The translations under genes and the position numbers were made by a program. The notes under the pieces were generated by a model. That model saw nothing but the letters and a program-made list of their open reading frames with translations. It was not told the DNA's origin and did not search any database. A stretch of DNA of 32,767 bases from Gammaproteobacteria bacterium (lineage in GTDB: Bacteria; Pseudomonadota; Gammaproteobacteria; GCA-001735895): the NCBI GenBank assembly GCA_024232855.1, contig JAAEPH010000038.1:1-32767 (forward strand), given 5' to 3'. Positions 15,326 to 22,240 of the stretch are shown piece after piece (the stretch's first letter is position 1; the number at the start of each line of letters is the position of its first letter).

Positions 15326-17352
15326 GCGTCTGTCCCCGCGGTAATGATCAGGTGACCCGTGGAATCGATCCAGGCGGTTGCCCCCGGCGGCAGGACAATG
15401 GTCGACCAGTCATCTTCTATGATGGCCGGACCCCTGACTTCCCAGTCAACCGGCAGGGCGCCGCGTTCATAGCGATCGGTTGAGACCGGCCCAGCGGTAT
15501 CGAACCAGCAGTCATCCACCGAGATCGGCGCCGTGGATTTTTCCCGCCCGGCTTCCCTGAGATCGGCAAAGCTGCTTTGTGATGGTGCGCTAACGGTGAT
15601 CCGCAACGATTCGAATTGCCAGGCTTCCTCGGTGGCGAAACCATACAGTTTACGGTGCCGCGCCATGAAATCCGCCCCCAGCGTTGCGGGATCACAGGGC
15701 AACACAAAGGGTACCTCCACCGTATCGCTCTGCCCGGCATATCGGATCAGGCCGATAAAAAGGGCCTTGATGGCGTCGGCCTGATGACCGGCGGCGACGA
15801 TGGGGGCGCTCAAACGATCCTGCATTGACTGGCAAAGCGCATTCAGGCGTTCGCTATCCCAGTCGGTGCTGGGCATGCGCACGGTATGTTGCTCTGCATA
15901 GCTGAGTTCGGCCGTCAGGCAGCCAAGGGCGGAAAATACGCTGGAGAATTTTGGCACCACCACCCGGGCAATACCGAATTCCCGGGCGAGCGCCACGGCA
16001 TGCATGGGGCCGGCGCCACCAAAGGCGATCAACGAACAGGATCGGGCATCGACGCCGCGCTTCACCGTAACCCGGCGCAAGGCGCGCGCCATGGAAGCAT
16101 TGGCCACCCGATATACGCCGAGGGCGGTTTCTTGAACCGATGTGCCGAAGCTATCGGCGAGGGGCTTGATGGCGGCCGCGGCGGAATCCAGGCTAAGACG
16201 GATGTCGCCACCGAGTAATCGTTCGCGGTTGAGATAACCCAGCACCAGGTTGGCATCGGTTACCGTCGGCACCACGCCGCCCAACCCGTAACAGGCCGGG
16301 CCGGGCCGGGAACCGGCGCTGTCGGGCCCGACGCGTACGGCAGAACCTTCCGCGCGCGCAATGGAACCGCCACCGGCGCCGATGGATTCAACCGCAACCA
16401 TGAGCTGGCGCACCGGGCGGCCGGCAAGATGCTGGTCACTGCCTACCTGGACCTTGCCATCGATCACTACGCAGGTATCGGTGGTAGTGCCCCCCATATC
16501 GAAACCAATAGCGTTGTCGAGCCCAAGTTCGACGCTTATCTTGCCTGCCGCGGCCACGCCGGCGGCGGGGCCCGACAGGGCAAGCGTCAGAGGGCGGTCC
16601 CTGACCGCCTCCACCGATGCCATGCCGCCGGCGGAGTGAAACAGGTGGATATTGGTGTCATCGCCGGCCCCGGCTTTGAGTTTGGCCAGGTAGCCTGCCG
16701 TCAGCGGCATCAGGGCGGCACTTAATATGGTGGTGTTGGTGCGTTCGAACTCGCGCGGTTCAGGGCTCATTCGATGGGAGAGGGCAATATGTTTGACCGT
16801 GCCGGATAGCTGCTCAGCCAGCCTGTTTTCGTGGTCGGCATTGACGAAACAGTGCTGCAGCGCGATGGCTACGGTATCGACGTTCAAATTATCGATGACC
16901 CCGGCCACGCGACGCGCTTCGTCTTCAGTCAGGGGCTTGAGGACCTGGCCCTCGGGTCCGATCCGCTCGATCGCCTCGATGCGGTGGTTTTCCGGAACCA
17001 GGGGCGGCAGCTTCGGCGTAACCTGCAGGCGATAAAGCTCGCGCCGATTCTGGCGTCCGATTTCGATCGTGTCGCGAAAACCCTCCGTCGCCACCAGCAC
17101 AACCGGTGCAAGATTGCCCTCGACGATGGCGTTGGTGGCCATGGTGGTGCCGTGCATCAAGTCGGAAACCGTGGCCCAGCCGACATCTATGGCTTCATAA
17201 GCCGAGACAATGCTGGCAATCGGATCATCGGTCTGGCTGCTGACCTTGGCGGTCCTGATTTCACCATCGACAATATTGATGGCCAGCACGTCGGTAAACG
17301 TGCCGCCGATATCGATGCCGACTTTCCAGGTACTTTTATTGTTGCCACTCAT
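15322..17352 (-). CDS. hyuA: Hydantoinase A/oxoprolinase-family ATPase subunit (HyuA)
   Basis: From ATG 17352 the product is 676 aa with the ASKHA-type phosphate-binding motif GIDIGGTFTDV near residue 12. It continues with LMHGTTMATNAIVEG, GPAAGV, GFDMGGTTTD and FGGAGPMHA, all typical of the Hydantoinase_A family. It supplies the ATP-dependent activation step for cyclic amide hydrolysis with HyuB. I shortened the track ORF (GTG 17418). The extra 22 residues have no family match, lie within the presumed promoter leader, and homology starts right after MSGNNKSTWKV. It is the first gene of the operon, divergent from the LysR gene, with a 200-bp gap between starts. Confidence 0.92.
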   Translation of the reverse strand: MSGNNKSTWKVGIDIGGTFTDVLAINIVDGEIRTAKVSSQTDDPIASIVSAYEAIDVGWATVSDLMHGTTMATNAIVEGNLAPVVLVATEGFRDTIEIGRQNRRELYRLQVTPKLPPLVPENHRIEAIERIGPEGQVLKPLTEDEARRVAGVIDNLNVDTVAIALQHCFVNADHENRLAEQLSGTVKHIALSHRMSPEPREFERTNTTILSAALMPLTAGYLAKLKAGAGDDTNIHLFHSAGGMASVEAVRDRPLTLALSGPAAGVAAAGKISVELGLDNAIGFDMGGTTTDTCVVIDGKVQVGSDQHLAGRPVRQLMVAVESIGAGGGSIARAEGSAVRVGPDSAGSRPGPACYGLGGVVPTVTDANLVLGYLNRERLLGGDIRLSLDSAAAAIKPLADSFGTSVQETALGVYRVANASMARALRRVTVKRGVDARSCSLIAFGGAGPMHAVALAREFGIARVVVPKFSSVFSALGCLTAELSYAEQHTVRMPSTDWDSERLNALCQSMQDRLSAPIVAAGHQADAIKALFIGLIRYAGQSDTVEVPFVLPCDPATLGADFMARHRKLYGFATEEAWQFESLRITVSAPSQSSFADLREAGREKSTAPISVDDCWFDTAGPVSTDRYERGALPVDWEVRGPAIIEDDWSTIVLPPGATAWIDSTGHLIITAGTDA

Positions 17353-17425
17353 GCGATTCGCTCTTGAAAACTGGCGGAACTTCGTGATCGGTAGAAAACC
17401 ACGATGGAATTTCACCACAGAGCAT

Positions 17426-17465
17426 TTTATATCCGAAATATTGATAAACTAAATTTCAATTTATC
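17426..17465. promoter_or_regulatory. Candidate LysR operator and operon -10 in the divergent promoter region
   Basis: GATAAA (17443-17448) and TTTATC (17460-17465) form a perfect 6-bp dyad spaced by 11 bp. This matches the T-N11-A geometry of LysR-type sites. On the minus strand a TATAAA (17426-17431) lies 11 bp downstream, a plausible -10 for the hyuA operon with no good -35, as expected for an activator-dependent promoter. The site is in the gap shared by hyuA and the LysR gene, so it could serve both activation and autoregulation. Confidence 0.5.
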
Positions 17466-17489
17466 TGTCTAGGAGTTAGTTTTTAGCTA

Positions 17490-17518
17490 TACAAGAAAAG
17501 CAAAAAAACCTATATTAG
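17490..17518 (+). promoter_or_regulatory. Candidate sigma70 promoter of the LysR gene
   Basis: A TATACA-like -35 and TATATT -10 separated by 17 bp lie in an A-rich stretch about 35 bp before the LysR ATG. The -35 matches the consensus at four of six positions. A strong GAGGAGG ribosome site follows at about 17539. The match is modest and position-based. Confidence 0.35.
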
Positions 17519-17552
17519 TCGGGCTCAGCCCGGATGCAGAGGAGGAATCGTT

Positions 17553-18548
17553 ATGTTGCACTATTCGCTACGCCAACTGGAGTATTTTGTCACCACAGCG
17601 GAATGCCATTCCGTTGCCAATGCTGCGCGCAAGCTGAACGTGTCCCAGCCTTCGGTTTCAAAAGCCCTGACCAACCTGGAAGGCCAGTTTTCAACTCAAT
17701 TGTTTGTTCGTCACCACGCCAAGGGGGTTTCGCTGACCCGGGCCGGTGAGCGCCTTCTGGTCGATGCGCGGAGTTTGTTGCGATATGCCAAAGATTTAGA
17801 GCAAAGCGTCCTCGATTCCGGCGAGTTGGTTACCGGACAGGTTGAAGTGGCGTGTTTTATGAACGTTGCCCCGATTTTCATGCCGGCCCTGTTGGCCGAC
17901 TTTCAGAAAATTTACGAGGGTATTTCGATTCGGTTGCATGAAGGGAACCAGGACAAGCTGACTTCGGGCCTGATTTCCGGTCGTTACGAACTGGGGTTGA
18001 TGTTCGACCTGGCGTTGCCGGAGGAAATCACCATAAGAAAAATGGCGGGATTTGACCACTATGTTCTTTTACCGAAAGACCACCCCCGGGCTTCAAAAAA
18101 GAAGATTTTCCTGCGCGATATGATGGATGACAACCTGGTGTTGCTGGATATCCCGCCAAGCCGGGAGTATTTTCTCGGCATCTTCCGGTCGCTCGGGCTG
18201 GAGCCCGAGGTTTCTTTCAGTTCGCCTTCGCTTGAAATGGTGCGCGGCATGGTCGGCCAGGGACGGGGTTACTCCCTGCTGGTGACCCATCCGCATCTGG
18301 ATTATACCTATGACGGGCAAAAGATAGTCACGCTGCCGCTGGCCGACGAGGTAGCGCGCGCCGAGTTGGGAATGGCCCAACATGCGCAAATTCGTCCGAC
18401 GCGCGCGATGAAGTTGTTTTTTGACTTTTGCTCGGACTGGTTCAGAAAGTACTACCCGCGGGGGGGATCCTGCCGCGCCGAACCGCCGCTTTATGATCAA
18501 TCCGCCGGTTCTCTGAGTGAAGCCAGGAAACTCCCGTACCCGCCATAA
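17553..18548 (+). CDS. LysR-family transcriptional regulator
   Basis: The 331-aa protein has an N-terminal winged HTH (residues 4-64, with SVANAARKLNVSQPSVSKAL and LEGQFSTQLFVR). A LysR substrate-binding domain spans about 90-300. The C-terminal tail after residue 310 is probably disordered. It is divergent from the twelve-gene operon and is its most likely regulator, sensing a pathway metabolite. A dyad suited to LysR binding lies between the two starts. ATG 17553 is backed by GAGGAGG. It resembles regulators with an ordinary effector pocket, and the inducer cannot be deduced. Confidence 0.93.
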   Translation: MLHYSLRQLEYFVTTAECHSVANAARKLNVSQPSVSKALTNLEGQFSTQLFVRHHAKGVSLTRAGERLLVDARSLLRYAKDLEQSVLDSGELVTGQVEVACFMNVAPIFMPALLADFQKIYEGISIRLHEGNQDKLTSGLISGRYELGLMFDLALPEEITIRKMAGFDHYVLLPKDHPRASKKKIFLRDMMDDNLVLLDIPPSREYFLGIFRSLGLEPEVSFSSPSLEMVRGMVGQGRGYSLLVTHPHLDYTYDGQKIVTLPLADEVARAELGMAQHAQIRPTRAMKLFFDFCSDWFRKYYPRGGSCRAEPPLYDQSAGSLSEARKLPYPP

Positions 18549-18607
18549 CCACTGTGACGAATTTCAGATAATTGACCAATCCCTTCCCGCCTCACGAAAA
18601 CTATCGC

Positions 18608-18637
18608 TTGATCTGAAAAACGGTGCATCTGTATCTT
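18608..18637 (+). promoter_or_regulatory. Weak candidate promoter of the SAM methyltransferase gene
   Basis: TTGATC (18608-18613) and TATCTT (18632-18637) are separated by 18 bp, each matching its consensus at four of six bases. They lie 41 bp before the methyltransferase ATG, in the 130-bp gap after the LysR gene. The gene could equally be read through from the LysR promoter. Confidence 0.3.
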
Positions 18638-18678
18638 ATATAGTCACGACCGGATTCGTCACCGTAGGAGGAACAGCG

Positions 18679-19470
18679 ATGTCCAGTGGATCACATCAAA
18701 GTCAATACAATGACGCTGTAATCGCGAGCGTCGAAATGGTCTGTGGCGAAGGGTTTATGTCTCCCGGTGGCGAACAGTGCGTTGCCCGTATTGTCGAGGG
18801 ACTGGATATTTCCGGAAAGAAAGTACTGGAAGTCGGCTGCGGTCTGGGTGGCGTTCTGGTCGCCCTGGTACGTAACCATCATGCCGGGGCTGCCCATGGT
18901 ATGGATCTGGAGGCGAGCGTTCTGGCACGCGCGAAGAAGCGCGTTCTCGCCGCGGGGCTGGAAAACACAATTCAACTTCAGCAAGTTATGCCTGGCCCCT
19001 TTCCAGTCGATGACGATAGCTTCGATTTCGTAGTGTGCAAGGAAATGCTGTGCCACATCGAAGACAAAAAGCCATTTTATGAAGAGCTGGTTCGAACCAT
19101 CAAACCCGGTGGCTGGTTGATTGGCAGCGATTGGCTAATCAGCAACGAGGCGCCGGGAACGCCGGCTTATGAAAACTGGCGAGCCCACCTCAAGGACGCC
19201 GGAATGATTTTTCATTTTGCCTCCTTTGATGAAACCATCGCCGGTTTTCACAATGCCGGTCTGAAAAATATCGAGGTAAGCGATAATTTCGACTGGATCA
19301 CAGGCATCCATGACGAACACCATAAGCGTGTTCATGGCTCGGCAAAGCAGGGTTTGCTGAATGCGCTTGGGAGCGATGGTTATGAAGCCCTGGTTCTACG
19401 CACACAAGACCGTATCGAAGCAGTTGAAAACGGCACACTGTTGCACTGTAATTTCAGGGCGCAAAAATAA
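18679..19470 (+). CDS. Class I SAM-dependent methyltransferase, PMT-like
   Basis: From ATG 18679 the product is 263 aa. The SAM-binding motif I is VLEVGCGLGG, motif II acidic residue follows in GMDLEASV, and DDSFDFVVCKEMLCHIEDK forms motif IV/post. IKPGGWLIGSDW is next. The order GEGFMSPGGEQ just before motif I, and DW/LKDAGM later, resembles phosphoethanolamine N-methyltransferases and related small-molecule N-methyltransferases. That assignment is tentative. I rejected the track start 18517 because it overlaps the LysR end, while 18679 has GTAGGAGG seven bases upstream. It shares orientation with the LysR gene, not with the operon. A link to methylamine metabolism is only suggested by proximity. 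Confidence 0.85.
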   Translation: MSSGSHQSQYNDAVIASVEMVCGEGFMSPGGEQCVARIVEGLDISGKKVLEVGCGLGGVLVALVRNHHAGAAHGMDLEASVLARAKKRVLAAGLENTIQLQQVMPGPFPVDDDSFDFVVCKEMLCHIEDKKPFYEELVRTIKPGGWLIGSDWLISNEAPGTPAYENWRAHLKDAGMIFHFASFDETIAGFHNAGLKNIEVSDNFDWITGIHDEHHKRVHGSAKQGLLNALGSDGYEALVLRTQDRIEAVENGTLLHCNFRAQK

Positions 19471-19491
19471 ATTCAGCACAAAGGCCCATAA

Positions 19492-19611
19492 ATGCGAATT
19501 GTAACGATGGATCCCCGAAAATGTGTGGCCTGCGGCCATTGCGAAAACGCGTGTTCGTTTCGGCGGAGCCAGACGATTCGGGGTCGGGGTCGGACCACGG
19601 TAAGCCGTTGA
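19492..19611 (+). pseudogene. Truncated ferredoxin-type 4Fe-4S protein fragment
   Basis: A 39-codon frame begins MRIVTMDPRKCVACGHCENACSF, the N-terminus of 4Fe-4S dicluster electron-transfer subunits (CxxCxxC...C). After about residue 26 the similarity stops and the frame runs through a G-rich stretch (GGGGTCGGGGTCGG) to TGA. Real family members need further cluster motifs, so this is a remnant or a broken gene. It lies 21 bp after the methyltransferase stop, so it may once have been co-transcribed. It is too short for the ORF track. Confidence 0.55.
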
Positions 19612-20020
19612 AGCAATTGCAACTATTCAGTGAGCCAGGCGCATTTTTATCCTTAAATCGCAGCTTCCAATGGTGAAATAGGGGTTTTAATAAAAGACTA
19701 CCAGTAACCACCATCTTGACTGGATGGCTTGGTGTTAGAGGTGTTTTTTCTCAGGCAAAAAGTAGGATATAAGTCCTTTACAGAAGCGAAAATCACGTGG
19801 AAATTTTTGTTTTTCAGGTGGTTGGTGTGGTCCCAGCTACTAACTGTCTTACTGATAGCTTTAAAAAATTATTTGCCGGTTACATAATCATTAGGCCGCG
19901 ATCTGAAAAATGGGCCCATTTATTTGATTCATGCGTTTACCGAATGCCCGTAAAGTGCCGTTTTTTTCCCTATATTCCTCTGATCGGAAATGACTGCTAC
20001 CTGGAAAAAAACATTCAGTG
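19612..20020. other. Gene-poor gap between the ferredoxin fragment and the GFA gene
   Basis: This 409-bp AT-richer stretch has only short, unconvincing ORFs (the 81-codon frame at 19797 has no recognisable motif). It starts directly after a G-rich repeat-like sequence and contains several T runs. It may be a decayed mobile or gene remnant. I see no tRNA, riboswitch or clear terminator in it. Confidence 0.5.
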
Positions 20021-20488
20021 TTACAGTGGTTCTCCATCATGAGTCAATCCAGCTTTCGCCCACAACGCCACTAACTCGTGATTATCTTCAGACCGTTGGC
20101 GAGGAAGATCATCGGCAGGCTTGTACCAGGGTAATTGGCTTTCCACACAATAATGTTCACTTGGTACTACGTGCTCTGGGTGATCGAGACTTCCTACCAT
20201 TACACAGGTCCAGTCGTCTTTCTCAGTGGGAATGAATACGAGACGAGAACCACAATGCTGGCAAAATCCGCTTTTTGCAAAATGAGAAGTTTGAAAATAT
20301 TTGGGCTCTTCCTTCGTAAAGTACAATGTTCCAGGTTTAACGTATATATCAACCTGCGCCGGTGTTCCTGATAGTTTGTGGCAGGCTCGACAGTGGCAAT
20401 AAAACGCTTCATGTAAGTTCACTTCTGCTTCATAACGTACGGCACCGCAAAAACAGCCACCGGTTACTGGTGTGTATTTCTCAGTCAT
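20021..20488 (-). CDS. GFA/CENP-V domain protein
   Basis: The 155-aa protein has the glutathione-dependent formaldehyde-activating enzyme fold. GGCFCGAVRYE opens the domain, CHCRACHK supplies the central zinc cysteines, and FCQHCGSRL forms the second zinc site. Founding members speed up S-hydroxymethylglutathione formation from formaldehyde, but most family members have no proven activity. Formaldehyde handling would fit the N-demethylation operon, yet the gene is 2.7 kb away and separately transcribed. ATG 20488 is preceded by GGAGGAGG. Base composition is lower in GC than the flanking genes. Confidence 0.9.
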   Translation of the reverse strand: MTEKYTPVTGGCFCGAVRYEAEVNLHEAFYCHCRACHKLSGTPAQVDIYVKPGTLYFTKEEPKYFQTSHFAKSGFCQHCGSRLVFIPTEKDDWTCVMVGSLDHPEHVVPSEHYCVESQLPWYKPADDLPRQRSEDNHELVALWAKAGLTHDGEPL

Positions 20489-20582
20489 TTTGATCCTCCT
20501 CCCCTTCTTTGAAAATGATTGTACGCTTCATTCTCCCATTTTTTCTATTTGGCTGCTTAGTGCCCATAACGGTCATACCGGG

Positions 20583-20657
20583 TCATTGCGAGCGCAGCGA
20601 AGCAATCTCCAGGTAATGGCGCGATATTGAGGGATTGCTTCGCTGCGCTCGCAATGA
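20583..20657. repeat. Palindromic dispersed-type repeat, 25-bp perfect arms
   Basis: TCATTGCGAGCGCAGCGAAGCAATC (20583-20607) is repeated as its exact reverse complement at 20633-20657, with a 25-bp spacer. The arm sequence belongs to a widely seen bacterial repeat type (CATTGCGAGCG...GAAGCAATC) scattered in many copies through intergenic DNA. Its copies are commonly mistranslated as small proteins. It could fold as a strong hairpin in either transcript. Copy number here cannot be checked in one window. Confidence 0.85.
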
Positions 20658-20881
20658 CGGCAACGTGCCGTAAGTTGCCAGCAACTGCTCAACCTCGAAC
20701 GGCCGCTATGGTGCGATTGCAGACTAAGAGAAATAAATCCTGAATGACCGCTTTTGGTAAAAGCAGTCACCCGGTTCCGATCAAATCCGACGCTGTTTGT
20801 AAGATCTGATACCAACTATTACCTATTATTTATGGCGGCCATGTCATCAGGTATGACCATTAACCAATAAAATCAGGGCCA

Positions 20882-20911
20882 TTGCAAACAGGCATTAATT
20901 CTTCCTATACT
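20882..20911 (+). promoter_or_regulatory. Sigma70-type promoter upstream of the ChaN-PDZ gene
   Basis: TTGCAA (20882-20887) and TATACT (20906-20911) are separated by 18 bp. Both are good matches to the -35 and -10 consensus. They lie 105 bp before the ATG at 21017, and AGGAG sits about 10 bases before that start. The intervening leader is GC-rich. Confidence 0.5.
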
Positions 20912-21016
20912 CTGCTGACCCGTGCCGGATGTCGAAGCTTGCCGTTTTAATCCGGGCGCACCGGGTATCCGTATCATGGTCGAGCGCCCAATCGAAACCC
21001 CAGGAGTTTTTACCCG

Positions 21017-22240
21017 ATGACTAGCTGCGCAAGGATATGCCTGATTTCCCTGTTCCTGTTATTGCCCCGCTTTGGTAATGCCCTGGCAGACGATGCCGAC
21101 CATAGCTGCGCACCCCATGTTGCACGCTGGCTCGACCCGGCCAGCGGTGAAGTGCTCGAAAACCGGCAACTCTTCGAGCGCCTGGCGGCTAGCCGCATTA
21201 TTTTGCTGGGGGAGGCGCATACCGCGGCGGCCCATCACCGCTGGCAGCACTATATGCTGGCGGCCCTGCATTCGCGCAATGCCAATATGAAGGTCGGCTT
21301 CGAAATGCTGCCGCGCCGGGCGCAACCGGTGCTCGACGCCTGGAGCGCAGGGGAATTGAGCGAGCAGGAATTTCTCGAGCAGTCGAAGTGGCGCGAAGTG
21401 TGGGGCTACGATGCCGGGCTTTATATGCCGTTGCTCCATTTTACGCGCCTCAATCGACTGCCGACGATTGCGCTCAACGTGGATCGCAACCTGGTGTCCA
21501 GGGTGGCCGAAGTGGGATGGCAGGCGCTTGGCGAGGAGGAGCGCCAGGGGCTATCGGATCCGTCTCCCGCCAGCGATGCTTACCGCGATTCGCTGGCGCG
21601 GCTTTATGCCTACAAGCAGTTGCTGAGTACCGAAGGCGGGGTTGATGCCAGCGATATCGGCGAGCCCGACCTTGATGAAATAAAAAGCAGCACCGGATTC
21701 GCCAACTTCGTCGCGGCGCAGTTGACCTGGGACCGCGGCATAGCCGAGGCATTGGCGGCGGAACACCGGCGCGACCCGCGGGCCCTCGTGGTCGGTATCG
21801 TCGGGCGCGGCCACCTTGAATACGACTATGGCATTCCGCATCAACTCGCCGACATGGGTATCGACGATGTCGACGTTTTGCTGCCGCTGAATGCCGACGA
21901 TACCTGTAGCCCCTTGCCGGTTGACCTGGCCTCCGCGGTATTCGTGGTCGATGCCGAAGGCGGGGAATCGGCCGCGCCGCGCCCGCGCCTCGGGATTATC
22001 ATCGAAGGCGGCGATAGCGGCGTGCGCGTCATGCAGGTACTCGATGACAGTGTCGCCAGCATCACCGGAATCCGGGAAGGCGACGTCATCCAGAGCGCGG
22101 CCGGATTCGAAACCAGAACGACTTCCGACCTGATCGAAATCGTCCAGCGCCAGGCGCCAGGCACCTGGCTACCGCTGAAATTGATGCGCGGCGACGAAAT
22201 TCTCGAGCTGACCGCCAGGTTTCCCCAGCGCTTTGAATAG
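21017..22240 (+). CDS. Exported ChaN-family (Tiki/ChaN superfamily) protein with C-terminal PDZ domain
   Basis: The 407-aa protein has a signal peptide (residues 1-24, cut after GNALA). The ChaN/DUF399 domain follows (about 35-300), with RIILLGEAHTAAAHH carrying the GExH motif, then VGFEMLPR and GRGHLEYDYG. A PDZ domain occupies about 320-405 (LGIIIEGGDSGVRV, GIREGDVIQSA). ChaN of Campylobacter binds heme at the outer membrane, and related Tiki-type proteins are metal-dependent proteases, so either heme binding or proteolysis is possible. There is no lipobox cysteine at the cleavage site, so it is periplasmic rather than a lipoprotein. The downstream M1 peptidase overlaps it by 8 bp, so the pair probably acts together. 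Confidence 0.85.
   Translation: MTSCARICLISLFLLLPRFGNALADDADHSCAPHVARWLDPASGEVLENRQLFERLAASRIILLGEAHTAAAHHRWQHYMLAALHSRNANMKVGFEMLPRRAQPVLDAWSAGELSEQEFLEQSKWREVWGYDAGLYMPLLHFTRLNRLPTIALNVDRNLVSRVAEVGWQALGEEERQGLSDPSPASDAYRDSLARLYAYKQLLSTEGGVDASDIGEPDLDEIKSSTGFANFVAAQLTWDRGIAEALAAEHRRDPRALVVGIVGRGHLEYDYGIPHQLADMGIDDVDVLLPLNADDTCSPLPVDLASAVFVVDAEGGESAAPRPRLGIIIEGGDSGVRVMQVLDDSVASITGIREGDVIQSAAGFETRTTSDLIEIVQRQAPGTWLPLKLMRGDEILELTARFPQRFE

Larger units (their letters stand above)
20489..21016. other. 528-bp intergenic region with palindromic repeat and promoter
   Basis: No gene is supported here. The 80-codon minus-strand ORF at 20573-20815 is translated repeat sequence (HCERSEAI... LLRCARND), a well-known artefact of this repeat type. 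The region holds the inverted repeat at 20583-20657 and a sigma70-like promoter at 20882-20911, listed separately. Confidence 0.6.

Noticed and set aside
19797-20042. 81-aa plus-strand ORF
   Set aside because: No motif, no convincing ribosome site, lies in AT-rich gap and overlaps the GFA gene end.
20573-20815. 80-aa minus-strand ORF (HCERSEAI... LLRCARND)
   Set aside because: It is the translation of the palindromic dispersed repeat and flanking DNA, a common false gene.
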